Notes: generated by a model not told the origin, from the letters alone. Counted from the first letter of the stretch, positions 1 to 9,622 are shown. The stretch: DNA of 32,313 nt from Gammaproteobacteria bacterium (GCA_012515985.1 JAAYXJ010000062.1:1-32313), one strand, 5' to 3'. Numbers and translations: made by a program.

Positions 1-638
<638 letters not shown>

Positions 639-745
639 GCGTTCCGGGGGATTGCGGGCGCGGTTTGCGCCGTGGACCAGCCAGTGTAGCCGAGCCGGCA
701 ACGGGTGGCTTGCCCGGTGGCCGATCGTCCAAACTGTGATGCTGC

Positions 746-816
746 TACCATTTCGCTGGTACGGGAATTGCCCCCGTGCATTGACGCGGGCTGGCATGCT
801 GATCGGGGGGGATCAG
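746..816. promoter_or_regulatory. Two small inverted repeats upstream of the diguanylate cyclase gene
   Basis: The 213-bp gap between glnS and the GGDEF gene holds a perfect 5-bp repeat TACCA-tttcgc-TGGTA (746-761) and a perfect 6-bp repeat CTGATC-gggggg-GATCAG (799-816), the latter about 35 nt before the start codon. Either could be an operator or an mRNA hairpin. A TTGACG hexamer lies at 781-786, but no matching -10 was seen. The function is a guess. Confidence 0.3.
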
Positions 817-851
817 GTGATGCGGGATGCGTTCCAGGAAGGAGCAGTGCC

Positions 852-2990
852 ATGCTGAGCCGCGCGCGCGGTCCGGGGGCCGGCGCATGGTGGCAGCTTG
901 GAGGGCTGCTGCTGCTGAGCCTGCTGGTGGCCGGCGCGGTGGCGGGCCTGGGCGGCGCCAGCGCAGGATCAATCCCGCTGCAGATGACCGCCGCTCCGGA
1001 ACCCGGCCCGGCCACGATCCGTTTCGAACTGCCGCCCGCGACCCCCGAGGCTGCCCCGTGGGTGGTGTGGGTGCCGCGGCAGGCAGGCCGGACGATGTGG
1101 ATCGAGGCGCATGGGTGGCGCAGTCCGGAGCTCAGCTTCTACGCCCCCGATCCGGCCGAGGGCCTGCTTCCGGCGGGCTACAGCTTCGAGCTGCCGCGTC
1201 GCTGGGAGGGCCCCATCACCGCCACGCTCCATCCCCGGCTCGCAGCGTCGAGCGCTCCGGCCGTGCGGGTGCTCCCGCTGGACCAGGCTGCGCGCCTGGA
1301 ACGGACTGCGGCGGTGGCGAACACCGCGCTCTACACCGGCCTGCTGATGCTGGCACTGATGTCGCTCTCCCTGTATGCGGCCGCCCGCGACCGCGTCTTC
1401 CTGACCCTGGCCACCTGCACCGGGGTATTGGCGGCGACGCTGGCTGCCCTCAACGGCCATCTGTATACGGTTCCCGGATTGCGGATGCTGGCCCACCTGC
1501 AGTCGGCCGGTCTCTGGGCGCTCGTGTTCGTGCTCCTTGCCACCTGGGTCCGGCTGATCCAGCAATTCGTCGTCGCCGACCAGCCGGGGCTGTGGGTCGA
1601 CCGGGCCGGCGGGGTGCTGTTCTGGGCGTTGCTGGCGGCGGCGGCCGCGTGTCTGGTGGGAGCCGGCCTGGGCGTGCCCGGATGGTTCTGGCACCGGCTG
1701 TCGGGCGTCGCATGGCTGCTGACGGGCGTGGGCAGCCTGGCCGCCCTGGTGGACGCGGGACGGCGGCGGGTGGCGATGGCCTGGTTGATGGCCGCGCTGC
1801 TGCTGGTGATCCTGGCGATCGCCGTGCTGCAGCAGTTCCAGCTCCTGGCGGCGGGGCCGGATCCGCTGCTGATGCGCCTGTTCTACCAGCTCGGGATGGT
1901 CGTGTTCCTGACGGTATCGGCCATGGGGCTGGTGCAGCGCATCAGTGAGTACCGGGAGCAGCGGGACCGGGACCGCCTGGCGCGGGCCGATACCGAGCGC
2001 AGGATGCTGCGCGAGGCGGCGCGGACCGACCTCGTCAACACCTTGCAGTCCAGGCTGCGCCAGGTCGGGCAGGAGGAGGTGGCCTGGACGGGCTTCCGGG
2101 TCATGGCCGACCAGCTCCTGCCGCTGTTGCCGGTGGAGACCCTGGTGGTGGTCGCCGAGGGCCTGCATGGCGGCGAACTGTTGCTCGTCGATCCACCGGC
2201 GATGAAGGACGAGGTGGCCGGTCAGCTGCGCGGACAATACCTGTCCCTGCGTCGCCAGGCGGCCGGCGGGATCGCCATGCAGCAGCCGGTCTCTGCCGCC
2301 CGGGAGCCATGCACCCAGGCAATGGTCCCGCTCAAGATGCGCGCGCCCAGCTGGGGCGCGTTGATCCTGCGCCGTCGTGGCACCCAGGGCTTCGCCCCCG
2401 ACGAAATGGCCCTGGCAAGCGAGTTCTGCCGCATCGCCCAGATGCACGTGGAGCAGGCGGTCGCCGCGATCAAGCTGCGCCAGTCGGCCGAACTCGACGC
2501 CCTCACCGGCAGCCTCAACCGGCGGTCGATCGACCAGTGGCTGACCCGCAGCTTCCTGGAGGCCGATCGCGACGGCCAGCCGCTGTCGGTGCTGTTCGTG
2601 GACCTGGACCGGTTCAAGGCCATCAACGACCGCTACGGGCACGCCTGCGGCGACCACTGCCTTCGCGCAGTGGCCGCGACGCTGTCGGCTTCCCTGGGCG
2701 ATGGCGCGCTGTTCGGGCGCTATGGCGGGGAGGAGTTCCTCGCGATCCTTCCCGGCCATGGCGGCGCCGCGGCACGGCAGGTGGGCGAGGAGCTCAGGGC
2801 CGCCGTGGAGCGCCAGACCCTGGCCTGGGAAGGGCATGTGATCCGGCTCACGGTAAGCGTGGGCGTGGCCACGCGGCGCGACGGCGAGCGCGTCCCCGGG
2901 GCGACCATTGAGCGCGCCGACAAGGCGCTGTATGCCTCCAAGCGCGCAGGGCGCAACTGCGTGCACGTGGCCCCGGCGGTCTTTACCTGA
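852..2990 (+). CDS. 7TM membrane diguanylate cyclase (GGDEF)
   Basis: Predicted to make cyclic di-GMP from GTP at the inner membrane. The start at 852 is chosen because AGGAAGGAG lies just upstream; the ORF-track start at 705 has no ribosome site. Order in the 712-aa product: an N-terminal hydrophobic segment (about 12-38), a periplasmic beta-rich region (about 40-170) resembling 7TMR-DISM extracellular domains, roughly seven membrane helices (about 185-400), a coiled linker, a GAF-like region (about 430-560) and a C-terminal GGDEF domain. The domain opens with LDALTGSLNRRSID, has VDLDRFKAINDRYGH, and the active-site loop is GGEEF at 625-629, so catalysis should be intact. The usual inhibitory RxxD site five residues before GGEEF is absent (GDGA instead), so product feedback through that site is not expected. 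The sensed signal is unknown. The GAF assignment is tentative. Confidence 0.88.
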   Translation: MLSRARGPGAGAWWQLGGLLLLSLLVAGAVAGLGGASAGSIPLQMTAAPEPGPATIRFELPPATPEAAPWVVWVPRQAGRTMWIEAHGWRSPELSFYAPDPAEGLLPAGYSFELPRRWEGPITATLHPRLAASSAPAVRVLPLDQAARLERTAAVANTALYTGLLMLALMSLSLYAAARDRVFLTLATCTGVLAATLAALNGHLYTVPGLRMLAHLQSAGLWALVFVLLATWVRLIQQFVVADQPGLWVDRAGGVLFWALLAAAAACLVGAGLGVPGWFWHRLSGVAWLLTGVGSLAALVDAGRRRVAMAWLMAALLLVILAIAVLQQFQLLAAGPDPLLMRLFYQLGMVVFLTVSAMGLVQRISEYREQRDRDRLARADTERRMLREAARTDLVNTLQSRLRQVGQEEVAWTGFRVMADQLLPLLPVETLVVVAEGLHGGELLLVDPPAMKDEVAGQLRGQYLSLRRQAAGGIAMQQPVSAAREPCTQAMVPLKMRAPSWGALILRRRGTQGFAPDEMALASEFCRIAQMHVEQAVAAIKLRQSAELDALTGSLNRRSIDQWLTRSFLEADRDGQPLSVLFVDLDRFKAINDRYGHACGDHCLRAVAATLSASLGDGALFGRYGGEEFLAILPGHGGAAARQVGEELRAAVERQTLAWEGHVIRLTVSVGVATRRDGERVPGATIERADKALYASKRAGRNCVHVAPAVFT

Positions 2991-3010
2991 GCCGCACACC
3001 GGCGCGCTGA

Positions 3011-3016
3011 TAAGCT
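3011..3016 (+). promoter_or_regulatory. TAAGCT -10-like element upstream of the DMT gene
   Basis: GATAAGCT sits 30 nt before the DMT transporter start and inside an 11-nt loop flanked by GGCGC (3001-3005) and GCGCC (3017-3021). It resembles the other TAnnnT elements in this window. No clear -35 is visible. Confidence 0.35.
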
Positions 3017-3045
3017 GCGCCGTCTGGTCCAGGGTCAGGTTGGAA

Positions 3046-3978
3046 ATGGCGCAGCAGGAAGAAGGGCGCGACGGTCGGGCATGGCTGTGGATGCTGGCCG
3101 GCGCGGCGATCATTGGCAGCAACGGGCTGATGGTGCGCTTTGCCGAAACCCCGGCCACCATTTCCGCCTTCTACCGGATGCTGTTCGCCGGGCTGATGCT
3201 CGCTGCCGTGCTCACAGTGCGGGGCGGGTGGCGCCCGCTGCCGCGCCAGGTCTGGTGGTGGTGCGCGGCCGCGGCAGCCGCATTCGCCGCCGACCTGTGG
3301 CTGTGGCATCGCAGCATCCTGCTGGTGGGCCCCGGTCTGGCGACGCTGCTGGCCAACGCCCAGGTCTTCTTCATGGCGTTGGCCGGGATGGTGCTTTTCG
3401 GTGAGCGGGTGGGGCTGCGTTTCGCATCCGGGATCGCGCTGGCGTTCTTCGGGCTGTACCTGATGCTCGGCGGTGACTGGGACAGCCTGCCTCCGCAGTA
3501 CCGCTGGGGCGTGTGGGCCGGACTGGGTACCGGGCTGTGCTACGCGCTGTACAACCTCTCGCTGCGTCGCGCGCAGGGCGAGGCGCGCGCCGGGGCCGCC
3601 GCCGGCGCGAGGGCGCCGATCGAGCAGGTCCTCGCGGTGATCGCACTGCTTTGCGCCGTGCTGCTGGGAATGGCCGGACTCGCCGAGGGAAGTTCCTTCG
3701 TGATCCCGAGCTGGCAATCCCTGGGCTGGCTGCTGCTCCTGGCAGGCCTGGGGCATTGCCTGAGCTGGGTGCTGATCTCGCGTGCGATGGCGCACCTCAA
3801 GGTGGCGGTGGTTGGCCTGCTGCTCCTGCTGCAGCCGATCGTGGCGTTCCTGCTTGACCTGGTGGTGCTGGAGATCACGGTCGAGCCGCGTGCCTGGGTG
3901 GGCCTGGCGCTGACCCTGGCGGGGATCTTCCTGGCCAGTCTCAGGGGCCGGTCGCGGCTGCCGGGCCCGGCAGCGTGA
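3046..3978 (+). CDS. EamA/DMT-family transporter
   Basis: A 310-aa integral membrane protein, expected to export small metabolites, with about ten hydrophobic helices arranged as two EamA repeats. The first repeat begins WLWMLAGAAIIGSNGLMVRFA and contains the typical FYRMLFAGLML helix; the second begins near GVWAGLGTGLCYALYNLSLRRA and ends with the LLLLQPIVAFLLDLVVL helix and a basic tail. The start at 3046 (MAQQEEGRDG) places a short polar N-terminus before helix 1; the track start at 2908 would run back into the GGDEF gene. It lies 55 nt downstream of the cyclase but has its own -10-like TAAGCT. The substrate cannot be told from sequence. Confidence 0.85.
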   Translation: MAQQEEGRDGRAWLWMLAGAAIIGSNGLMVRFAETPATISAFYRMLFAGLMLAAVLTVRGGWRPLPRQVWWWCAAAAAAFAADLWLWHRSILLVGPGLATLLANAQVFFMALAGMVLFGERVGLRFASGIALAFFGLYLMLGGDWDSLPPQYRWGVWAGLGTGLCYALYNLSLRRAQGEARAGAAAGARAPIEQVLAVIALLCAVLLGMAGLAEGSSFVIPSWQSLGWLLLLAGLGHCLSWVLISRAMAHLKVAVVGLLLLLQPIVAFLLDLVVLEITVEPRAWVGLALTLAGIFLASLRGRSRLPGPAA

Positions 3979-4056
3979 ACGGATCATGCGCGCCCGGCTT
4001 GGAAGAGCGGCGCGCAGGCCACATCATGAAGGCCTTCGAGCCAGAACAGGAAACGC

Positions 4057-4632
<576 letters not shown>

Positions 4633-4650
4633 CCAGGAGGCCGGCGCGGC

Positions 4651-5076
4651 TCAGGAAGCCCGCTCGGGCGCCGGCGGCGGTTCAACCGCAATCACCTTCA
4701 AGTGCAACGGCCTGCCTTCCGGGTTGGCCCAGTCGATGTGCTGGCCCACGGAAAGTCCGATCAGCGCGCTGCCCATCGGCGCCAGCACCGACACGCGGCC
4801 GGTGCCCACGTCGGCCTCGTGCGGGTACACCAGGGTGAGGTGGTAGCGCTTGCCGCTGTCCTCGTCCTCGCACTCCACGCGCGAGTGCATGCCCACCACC
4901 CCGGCGGGCATCTGGTCGACCGGGCGCACCTCGGCGCGCAGCAGCTCGTCCTGCAGCGCCTGTGCCGCGGGCAGGTCACGCCAGCGCGGCGACTCGAGCA
5001 GCGCCTCCAGGCGCGCGGCATCGAGGCTTGAAACGATCAGGGCCGGGGGCGCCTGGCTGGGCCGGCTGTCAGTCAT
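4651..5076 (-). CDS. rnk: Rnk-like / GreA-GreB C-terminal domain regulator
   Basis: A 141-aa protein of the Rnk type (nucleoside diphosphate kinase regulator), which folds like the C-terminal domain of GreA/GreB with a short N-terminal helical arm. The arm is about residues 12-50 (PALIVSSLDAARLEALLES). The FKBP-like domain follows from about 58, with VVGMHSRVECEDEDSGKRY, LVYPHEADVGTGRVSVLAPMGSALIGL and a final IDWANPEGRPLHLKVI block, all strongly Rnk-like. It should be cytoplasmic and bind RNA polymerase or influence nucleotide metabolism; the family's exact role is not settled. The start is the first ATG. It is not a full Gre factor because the long coiled coil is missing. Confidence 0.85.
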   Translation of the reverse strand: MTDSRPSQAPPALIVSSLDAARLEALLESPRWRDLPAAQALQDELLRAEVRPVDQMPAGVVGMHSRVECEDEDSGKRYHLTLVYPHEADVGTGRVSVLAPMGSALIGLSVGQHIDWANPEGRPLHLKVIAVEPPPAPERAS

Positions 5077-5129
5077 GGTCTGCTTCCTGGATGGGCCCGT
5101 CGCGGGGCTGTTGTCTGTCCTGAACGGAA

Positions 5130-5158
5130 AGCGGGCGACGCTTGGCGCGCCGCCCGCT
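5130..5158 (-). terminator. Possible rho-independent terminator of the oxyR operon
   Basis: About 40 nt after the oxyR stop, read on the minus strand, lies a perfect 8-bp GC stem AGCGGGCG / CGCCCGCT with a 13-nt loop, followed by TTTCCGTT. The U-run is short, so termination may be partial. Confidence 0.5.
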
Positions 5159-5197
5159 GTCGGTCCGGTCCTACCGTATCTCCGCCGGCGGCGGTGA

Positions 5198-6151
5198 TCA
5201 AGCGTCCGGACGGGCGCTTGCGCGTGCGTGTGCGCCGGACGGTTCGGGACGGAATTCGAACAGGTCCCCGGGGAGCCCGCGGATCACCGTCGCCAGCCGG
5301 CGCAGGAACCCGTCCAGGGCCGACGTCCGGCGCCAGACCATCGCGATGCGCCGGCTGGGTGGGGAACCGGAGAACTTCAGCAGGCGGATGTCCGGCGAGG
5401 GCGCCACGGGGGGTTTGACCGCCAGCGCCGGCAGCAGGGTCAAGCCGACATTGGCGGCCACCATCTGCCGCAGCGTTTCCAGGCTGGTGGCACGGAACTC
5501 GCCCTTTTCATGGGCGCCGGCCAGGTGGCAGACCTCCAGCGCCTGTTCCCGCAGGCAGTGACCGTCCTCGAGCAGCAGCAGGCGTTCGTCGCCCAGGTCC
5601 TCCATGCGCAGGTCGTCGCGACCGGCCAGCGGGTGGGAGTGCGGCACCGCCATCACGAACTCTTCTTCGAACAGGACTTCGCTGTGCAGCTGTTCCTCTT
5701 CGACGGGCAGCGCCAGGATGGCGGCGTCCAGGCGCCCCTCCCGCAGCCGTGCCATCAGCACGTCGCTTTTTTCCTCCACCAGCAGCAGCTCAAGCTCCGG
5801 GAAGCGGTCGCGGATCGCCGGGACCGCGTGGGGCAGCAGGTAGGGGGCAAGGGTGGGGAACAGCCCCAGCCGCACCGTGCCGGACTCCTGGTCCTGGTCA
5901 CGGCGGGCGGTTTCCTTCAGCTGTTCCACCTCGGATACGATCCGGCGCGCGCGTTCGGTGGCGGCGCGCCCCGCCGGGGTCAGCATCACCTGGCGCGGAT
6001 TGCGCTCCACCAGCGCGACGCCGAGTTCTTCCTCGAGCTTGCGGATCTGGGTGGACAGGGTCGGCTGGCTGACGAAGCAGGCGGCCGCGGCGCGGCCGAA
6101 ATGCCGGTGGTCGGCCAGCGCGACCAGGTAGTACAGGTCGCGCAGGTTCAT
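5198..6151 (-). CDS. oxyR: Hydrogen peroxide sensor OxyR (LysR family)
   Basis: LysR-type transcription activator that senses peroxide by disulfide formation. The 317-aa product begins MNLRDLYYLVALADHRHFG with an HTH at about 18-40 (AAAACFVSQPTLSTQI). The effector domain has LFPTLAPYLLP and the redox block EDGHCLREQALEVC, with Cys199 and Cys208 at the same numbers as the E. coli sensor cysteines. The start at 6151 is chosen by family alignment; the track's 37 extra residues are Arg/Pro-rich and lie over the intergenic region and ahpF end. The gene is 28 nt downstream of ahpF on the same strand, the arrangement known from Xanthomonas, so it is probably co-transcribed with ahpF and may also be fed from the ahpC promoter. 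Confidence 0.96.
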   Translation of the reverse strand: MNLRDLYYLVALADHRHFGRAAAACFVSQPTLSTQIRKLEEELGVALVERNPRQVMLTPAGRAATERARRIVSEVEQLKETARRDQDQESGTVRLGLFPTLAPYLLPHAVPAIRDRFPELELLLVEEKSDVLMARLREGRLDAAILALPVEEEQLHSEVLFEEEFVMAVPHSHPLAGRDDLRMEDLGDERLLLLEDGHCLREQALEVCHLAGAHEKGEFRATSLETLRQMVAANVGLTLLPALAVKPPVAPSPDIRLLKFSGSPPSRRIAMVWRRTSALDGFLRRLATVIRGLPGDLFEFRPEPSGAHARASARPDA

Positions 6152-6179
6152 CGCGGGAACGCCTGGCGCGCCAGCGGTC

Positions 6180-7775
6180 TCACGCCGCGGCCTCCTCCGC
6201 CTGCGTGGCCGCAGCCGGGGCGGAGGTGCGGATGATGTGGTCAAAGGCCGCCAGCGCCGCACGCGAGCCTTCGCCCATCGCGATGACGATCTGCTTGTAC
6301 GGCGTGGTGGTGCAGTCGCCGGCGGCGAACACGCCCGGCACGTTGGTGCGGCCGTGGCTGTCGGTGACGATCTCGCCGCGGTCGGACAGTTCCACCGTGC
6401 CCTTGAGCCATTCGGTGTTGGGCAGCAGGCCGATCTGCACGAAGATGCCCTCCAGCGCGACCTCGTGGCTTTCGCCGGTGGTCCGGTCGGTGTACACCAG
6501 CCCCGTCACGCGCTTGCCGTCGCCCAGTACCTTCGTGGTCTGGGCACTGGTGAGGATGGTCACGTTCGGCAGGCTGCGCAACTTGCGCTGCAGCACTTCG
6601 TCCGCGCGCAGCTTCGCGTCGAACTCGAGCAGGGTCACGTGGGCGACGATGCCGGCGAGGTCGATCGCGGCCTCGACGCCCGAGTTGCCGCCGCCGATCA
6701 CCGCCACGTGCTTGCCCTTGAACAGCGGGCCATCGCAGTGCGGGCAGTAGGCCACGCCCTTGTTGCGGTACTCGTTCTCGCCCGGCACGTTCATCTGCCG
6801 CCAGCGCGCGCCGGTGGACAGGACCACCGTCTTCGCCCGCAGCGAGGCGCCGTTGGCAAGCTGGATCTCATGCAGGCCGTCGTCGCCGGCCGGCACCAGC
6901 GCCTCGGCGCGCTGCAGGTCCATCACGTCCACGTCGTACTCGCGCACGTGCTGCTCAAGTGCCGCCGCCAGCTTCGGACCCTCGGTGTGGGGCACGGAGA
7001 TGAAGTTCTCGATCGACATCGTGTCCAGCACCTGGCCACCGAAGCGCTCGGCGGCAACGCCGGTGCGGATGCCCTTGCGGGCCGAGTAGATCGCCGCGGC
7101 CGCGCCGGCCGGGCCGCCGCCGACCACCAGCACGTCGAACGGATCCTTGGCCGCGATCTGCTTCGCCATGCGCTCCTCGGCGCCGGTGTCGATCTTGGCC
7201 ACGATCTGCTCCAGGCTCATGCGGCCCTGGTCGAACGGCTTGCCGTTGAGGAACACGGTCGGCACCGACATGATCTCGCGCGCCTCGACCTCGTCCTGGA
7301 ACAGGGCGCCGTCGATGGCGACGTGGCGGATGTTGGGATTGAGCACCGCCATCAGGTTCAGCGCCTGGACCACGTCCGGGCAGTTCTGGCAGCTGAGCGA
7401 ATAGTAGGTTTCAAACAGGAACTCGCCCTCCAGGTTGCGCACCTGCTCCAGCGTTTCCCCGGCGGCCTTGGGGGGATGCCCGCCAACCTGCAGCAGCGCC
7501 AGCACCAGCGAGGTGAACTCGTGGCCCATGGGCAGGCCGGCGAAGCGCAGGTGGATGTCCTGGCCCGGGCTGGTCAGCGCGAACGACGGCTTGCGCTCGT
7601 CGTCATCGCGCACCACGTCCACGCTGATCAGCGCGCTGGCCTCCTGCAGGTCGTCCAGCAGCGACAGCATCTGGGCCGACTTCTCGCCGTCATCCACGGA
7701 TGCGGTGATCTGGATGGGGCGCGTGGCGCGTTCCAGGTAGGCCTTGAGCTGGGCTTTGAGATCGGGTTCCAACAT
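6180..7775 (-). CDS. ahpF: Alkyl hydroperoxide reductase subunit F
   Basis: NADH-dependent flavoprotein disulfide reductase that re-reduces AhpC. The 531-aa product has an N-terminal twin thioredoxin-fold domain with the redox centre SCQNCPD (Cys129/Cys132), an FAD-binding motif [12 protein letters not shown] (about 217-228), the second redox centre AYCPHCDGP (Cys344/Cys347) and an NAD-binding motif [12 protein letters not shown] (about 359-370). The C-terminal FAD motif is VFAAGDCT. Length and cysteine positions match E. coli AhpF almost exactly. CAGGAGACC lies about 8 nt before the ATG. It is downstream of ahpC, separated by a 205-bp gap that carries two stable hairpins, so its level is probably set lower than that of ahpC. 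Confidence 0.97.
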   Translation of the reverse strand: MLEPDLKAQLKAYLERATRPIQITASVDDGEKSAQMLSLLDDLQEASALISVDVVRDDDERKPSFALTSPGQDIHLRFAGLPMGHEFTSLVLALLQVGGHPPKAAGETLEQVRNLEGEFLFETYYSLSCQNCPDVVQALNLMAVLNPNIRHVAIDGALFQDEVEAREIMSVPTVFLNGKPFDQGRMSLEQIVAKIDTGAEERMAKQIAAKDPFDVLVVGGGPAGAAAAIYSARKGIRTGVAAERFGGQVLDTMSIENFISVPHTEGPKLAAALEQHVREYDVDVMDLQRAEALVPAGDDGLHEIQLANGASLRAKTVVLSTGARWRQMNVPGENEYRNKGVAYCPHCDGPLFKGKHVAVIGGGNSGVEAAIDLAGIVAHVTLLEFDAKLRADEVLQRKLRSLPNVTILTSAQTTKVLGDGKRVTGLVYTDRTTGESHEVALEGIFVQIGLLPNTEWLKGTVELSDRGEIVTDSHGRTNVPGVFAAGDCTTTPYKQIVIAMGEGSRAALAAFDHIIRTSAPAAATQAEEAAA

Positions 7776-7842
7776 GCGTGGGTCTCCTGCGGACGAAAAC
7801 GTGGGTTCGCGACGCGCCGCCAGGCGGGCATCGGTTGGGGGA

Positions 7843-7919
7843 GGGAGTGAACCGGAGCCCGCGCGCCGGAATGGCTGGCGGCGGCTGGCTGGCCCGGGAA
7901 CGGGCTCCGGTTCACTCCC
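7843..7919. repeat. 19-bp perfect inverted repeat between ahpC and ahpF
   Basis: GGGAGTGAACCGGAGCCCG (7843-7861) is exactly complementary to 7901-7919, around a 39-nt loop; with one mismatch the pairing extends two more bases on each side (7840-7922). In the ahpC-ahpF transcript this would form a very stable stem-loop. It could be an RNA processing or 3'-end stabilising element that lets ahpC be expressed above ahpF, or a copy of a dispersed palindromic repeat. No second copy was seen in this window. Confidence 0.75.
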
Positions 7920-7956
7920 GCCCCGCGGGGCGGGACGGGAGTGGGGTACTGCGGTT

Positions 7957-7975
7957 GCAGCCCTGGAAGGGCTGC
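7957..7975 (-). terminator. Hairpin directly after the ahpC stop codon
   Basis: Five nucleotides beyond the ahpC stop, on the minus strand, is a perfect 8-bp stem GCAGCCCT / AGGGCTGC with a 3-nt loop. It is not followed by a T-run, so it may be an mRNA-stabilising 3' structure or an attenuator rather than a full terminator. Confidence 0.5.
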
Positions 7976-7980
7976 GTTGC

Positions 7981-8544
7981 TTAGATCTTGCCGACCAGGT
8001 CCAGCGACGGCTTCAGGGTCTTCTCGCCTTCCTTCCACTTGGCCGGGCAGACCTCGTTCGGGTTGGCGGCGACGTACTGGGCGGCCTTCAGCTTGCGCAG
8101 GGTCTCGCTGACGTCGCGGGCGATGGCGTTGTCGTGCACTTCCATCGTCTTGATCACGCCTTCCGGGTTGATGATGAAGGTGCCACGCAGGGCCAGGCCT
8201 TCGTCATCCAGGTGCACGCCGAAGGCGCGGGTCAGCTGGTGGGTCGGGTCGCCGACCAGCGGGAACTGGGCCTTGCCCACCGCGTCGGAGGTCTCGTGCC
8301 ACACCTTGTGGGAGAAGTGGGTGTCGGTGGTGACGATGTACACCTCGGCACCGGCCTTCTTGAACTCCTCGTAGTTCTCGGCGGCGTCCTCGACCTCGGT
8401 GGGGCAGTTGAAGGTGAAGGCGGCCGGCATGAAGATCAGCACGGACCACTGGCCCTTCAGGCTGGCCTCGGTGACTTCAATGAACTCGCCGTTGAGGTAA
8501 GCGGTGGTCTTGAAAGGCTGGACTTCGGTATTGATCAGGGACAT
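7981..8544 (-). CDS. ahpC: Alkyl hydroperoxide reductase subunit C (peroxiredoxin)
   Basis: Typical 2-Cys peroxiredoxin that reduces H2O2, organic hydroperoxides and peroxynitrite, then is recycled by AhpF. The start at 8544 gives [12 protein letters not shown] and exactly 187 aa, the usual AhpC length. The peroxidatic cysteine is Cys47 in [13 protein letters not shown]; the resolving cysteine is Cys166 in [12 protein letters not shown] lies 5-6 nt before the ATG. The track's 42 extra N-terminal residues read into the promoter and 5' UTR and are not real. It is the first gene of the ahpC-ahpF-oxyR cluster, with an OxyR box and promoter just upstream. Confidence 0.98.
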   Translation of the reverse strand: MSLINTEVQPFKTTAYLNGEFIEVTEASLKGQWSVLIFMPAAFTFNCPTEVEDAAENYEEFKKAGAEVYIVTTDTHFSHKVWHETSDAVGKAQFPLVGDPTHQLTRAFGVHLDDEGLALRGTFIINPEGVIKTMEVHDNAIARDVSETLRKLKAAQYVAANPNEVCPAKWKEGEKTLKPSLDLVGKI

Positions 8545-8576
8545 GTATTCCTCATGTGATTGGAGAGGGGAAGAAG

Positions 8577-8591
8577 GCCGGCAGTGCCGGC
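8577..8591 (-). promoter_or_regulatory. Small hairpin in the ahpC 5' UTR
   Basis: GCCGGC-act-GCCGGC on the minus strand can fold into a 6-bp stem with a 3-nt loop, about 35 nt before the ahpC ATG, followed by a pyrimidine-rich tract. It may affect mRNA stability or ribosome access. Confidence 0.3.
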
Positions 8592-8601
8592 AGCGGGATG
8601 A

Positions 8602-8630
8602 ATGATAGGGAGGGTGAATCGATGTGTAAA
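8602..8630 (-). promoter_or_regulatory. Predicted OxyR-activated ahpC promoter
   Basis: On the minus strand TTTACA (8630-8625) and TATCAT (8607-8602) are separated by exactly 17 bp. The -35 directly abuts the OxyR box, the geometry expected for a promoter that OxyR activates by touching RNA polymerase. The start of transcription would fall near 8595, giving a leader of about 50 nt. Confidence 0.6.
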
Positions 8631-8667
8631 ATCGATAGATATTATATTTGTAATAGACCCTATCAAT
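8631..8667 (-). promoter_or_regulatory. OxyR binding site upstream of ahpC
   Basis: The minus strand reads ATTG-N7-CTAT-N7-ATAA-N7-CGAT, which fits the OxyR tetramer pattern ATAG-N7-CTAT-N7-ATAG-N7-CTAT at 13 of 16 positions with all spacings exact. The site ends at the base before the predicted -35. Confidence 0.65.
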
Positions 8668-8670
8668 CAA
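8641..8670 (-). promoter_or_regulatory. Second sigma70-like promoter overlapping the OxyR box
   Basis: TTGATT (8670-8665), an 18-bp spacer and a perfect TATAAT (8646-8641) lie on the minus strand inside the OxyR box. If used, OxyR binding would block it; it might serve basal expression, or the TATAAT may be chance in an AT-rich operator. Confidence 0.35.
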
Positions 8671-8755
8671 GCTTTCGCTTCAAGTGGCATTGTCGATCGT
8701 CCCCGTGCGGAGTGCATTGACCCAGGTCAGCTGCCGTGGACTGGCCGCAGACCGA

Positions 8756-8761
8756 TAGACT
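8756..8761 (+). promoter_or_regulatory. TAGACT -10-like element at the prmC start
   Basis: GATAGACT ends 6 nt before the prmC ATG, with no Shine-Dalgarno between, which suggests a leaderless mRNA. It lies in the 11-nt loop of CCGCA (8745-8749) / TGCGG (8761-8765), sharing one base with the second arm. Confidence 0.45.
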
Positions 8762-8767
8762 GCGGCG

Positions 8768-9622
8768 ATGGATCACTCACCAACCGTGGAGGCCGCGCTG
8801 CGGCGCGCGAGGGGCCGCGTGGAGGCCCACGAGGCCGTCCTGCTCATGGCGCATGTGCTGGGGCGCCCGTCAGCCTGGCTCTACGCACATGGCGACGCGA
8901 GCATGGAAGAGGCCGACGCGCACCGGTTCATGAAGTTGGTGGAGCGCCGGGCGGCCGGCGAGCCGGTGGCCTACCTGACCGGCAGGCGCGGCTTCTGGAC
9001 GCTGGATCTCGCCGTTTCGCCCGATACCCTCATCCCGCGCCCGGAGACCGAGCGCCTGGTGGAGCTGGCGCTTGAACGCGTGCCTCCCGAGGCTTCCGCG
9101 CGCGTCCTCGACCTGGGCACGGGCAGTGGCGCGATTGCCCTGGCGCTGGCCCGGGAGCGCCCCCGGGCGCTGGTCACCGCCACCGACCGCAGCAATGCGG
9201 CGCTGGCGGTCGCGCGCCGGAACGCGGCGGACCACGCCATCAACAACGTGGCCTTCCTGCCGGGCGACTGGTACCAACCGGTGGCCGGCGGGCGGTTCGA
9301 CCTGGTCGTCTCCAATCCGCCCTACATCGCCGGGGGCGATGCGCACCTGGCGCGCGGGGACCTGCGCTTCGAGCCTGCCGCGGCCCTGGCCTCGGGTGCC
9401 GACGGCCTCGATGCGCTGCGGGTGATCAGCGCCGGCGCGCCGCGGCACCTGCATCCGGGCGGCTGGCTGCTGGTCGAGCACGGCATGGACCAGGGGAGCG
9501 CGGTGCGCGCCCTGTTCCTGGGGGCCGGGCTGGAGAACGTCGGGACCGCCCGCGACCTGGAAGGCCGCGAGCGGGTGACCTTCGGGCAGGCGGCCGGGGA
9601 GCCCGTCGCCCGGAGCGGCTGA
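8768..9622 (+). CDS. prmC: Release factor glutamine methyltransferase PrmC
   Basis: N5-glutamine methyltransferase (HemK family) that methylates the GGQ motif of RF1/RF2 using S-adenosylmethionine. The 284-aa product has an N-terminal helical bundle (1-75, with [20 protein letters not shown]), the linker hairpin [29 protein letters not shown], the SAM motif [16 protein letters not shown] and the substrate-binding NPPY at 183-186, the same position as in E. coli. The track ATG is kept because it directly follows a -10-like TAGACT. Its stop codon overlaps the -10-like element of the next gene. Unlike in E. coli it is not next to prfA. It is divergent from ahpC. Confidence 0.95.
   Translation: MDHSPTVEAALRRARGRVEAHEAVLLMAHVLGRPSAWLYAHGDASMEEADAHRFMKLVERRAAGEPVAYLTGRRGFWTLDLAVSPDTLIPRPETERLVELALERVPPEASARVLDLGTGSGAIALALARERPRALVTATDRSNAALAVARRNAADHAINNVAFLPGDWYQPVAGGRFDLVVSNPPYIAGGDAHLARGDLRFEPAAALASGADGLDALRVISAGAPRHLHPGGWLLVEHGMDQGSAVRALFLGAGLENVGTARDLEGRERVTFGQAAGEPVARSG

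Noticed and set aside
969-3161. 730-aa ORF on the minus strand
   Set aside because: Shadow of the diguanylate cyclase gene; Gln/His/Arg-rich translation with no family pattern, typical of antisense frames in GC-rich DNA.
6237-8559. Plus-strand ORFs of 537 and 271 aa over ahpF and ahpC
   Set aside because: Antisense shadows; ahpF and ahpC are certain from catalytic cysteines and length.
8717-8722. TTGACC as a -35 box for prmC
   Set aside because: The distance to the TAGACT -10-like element is 33 bp and no other -10 lies at 16-18 bp.
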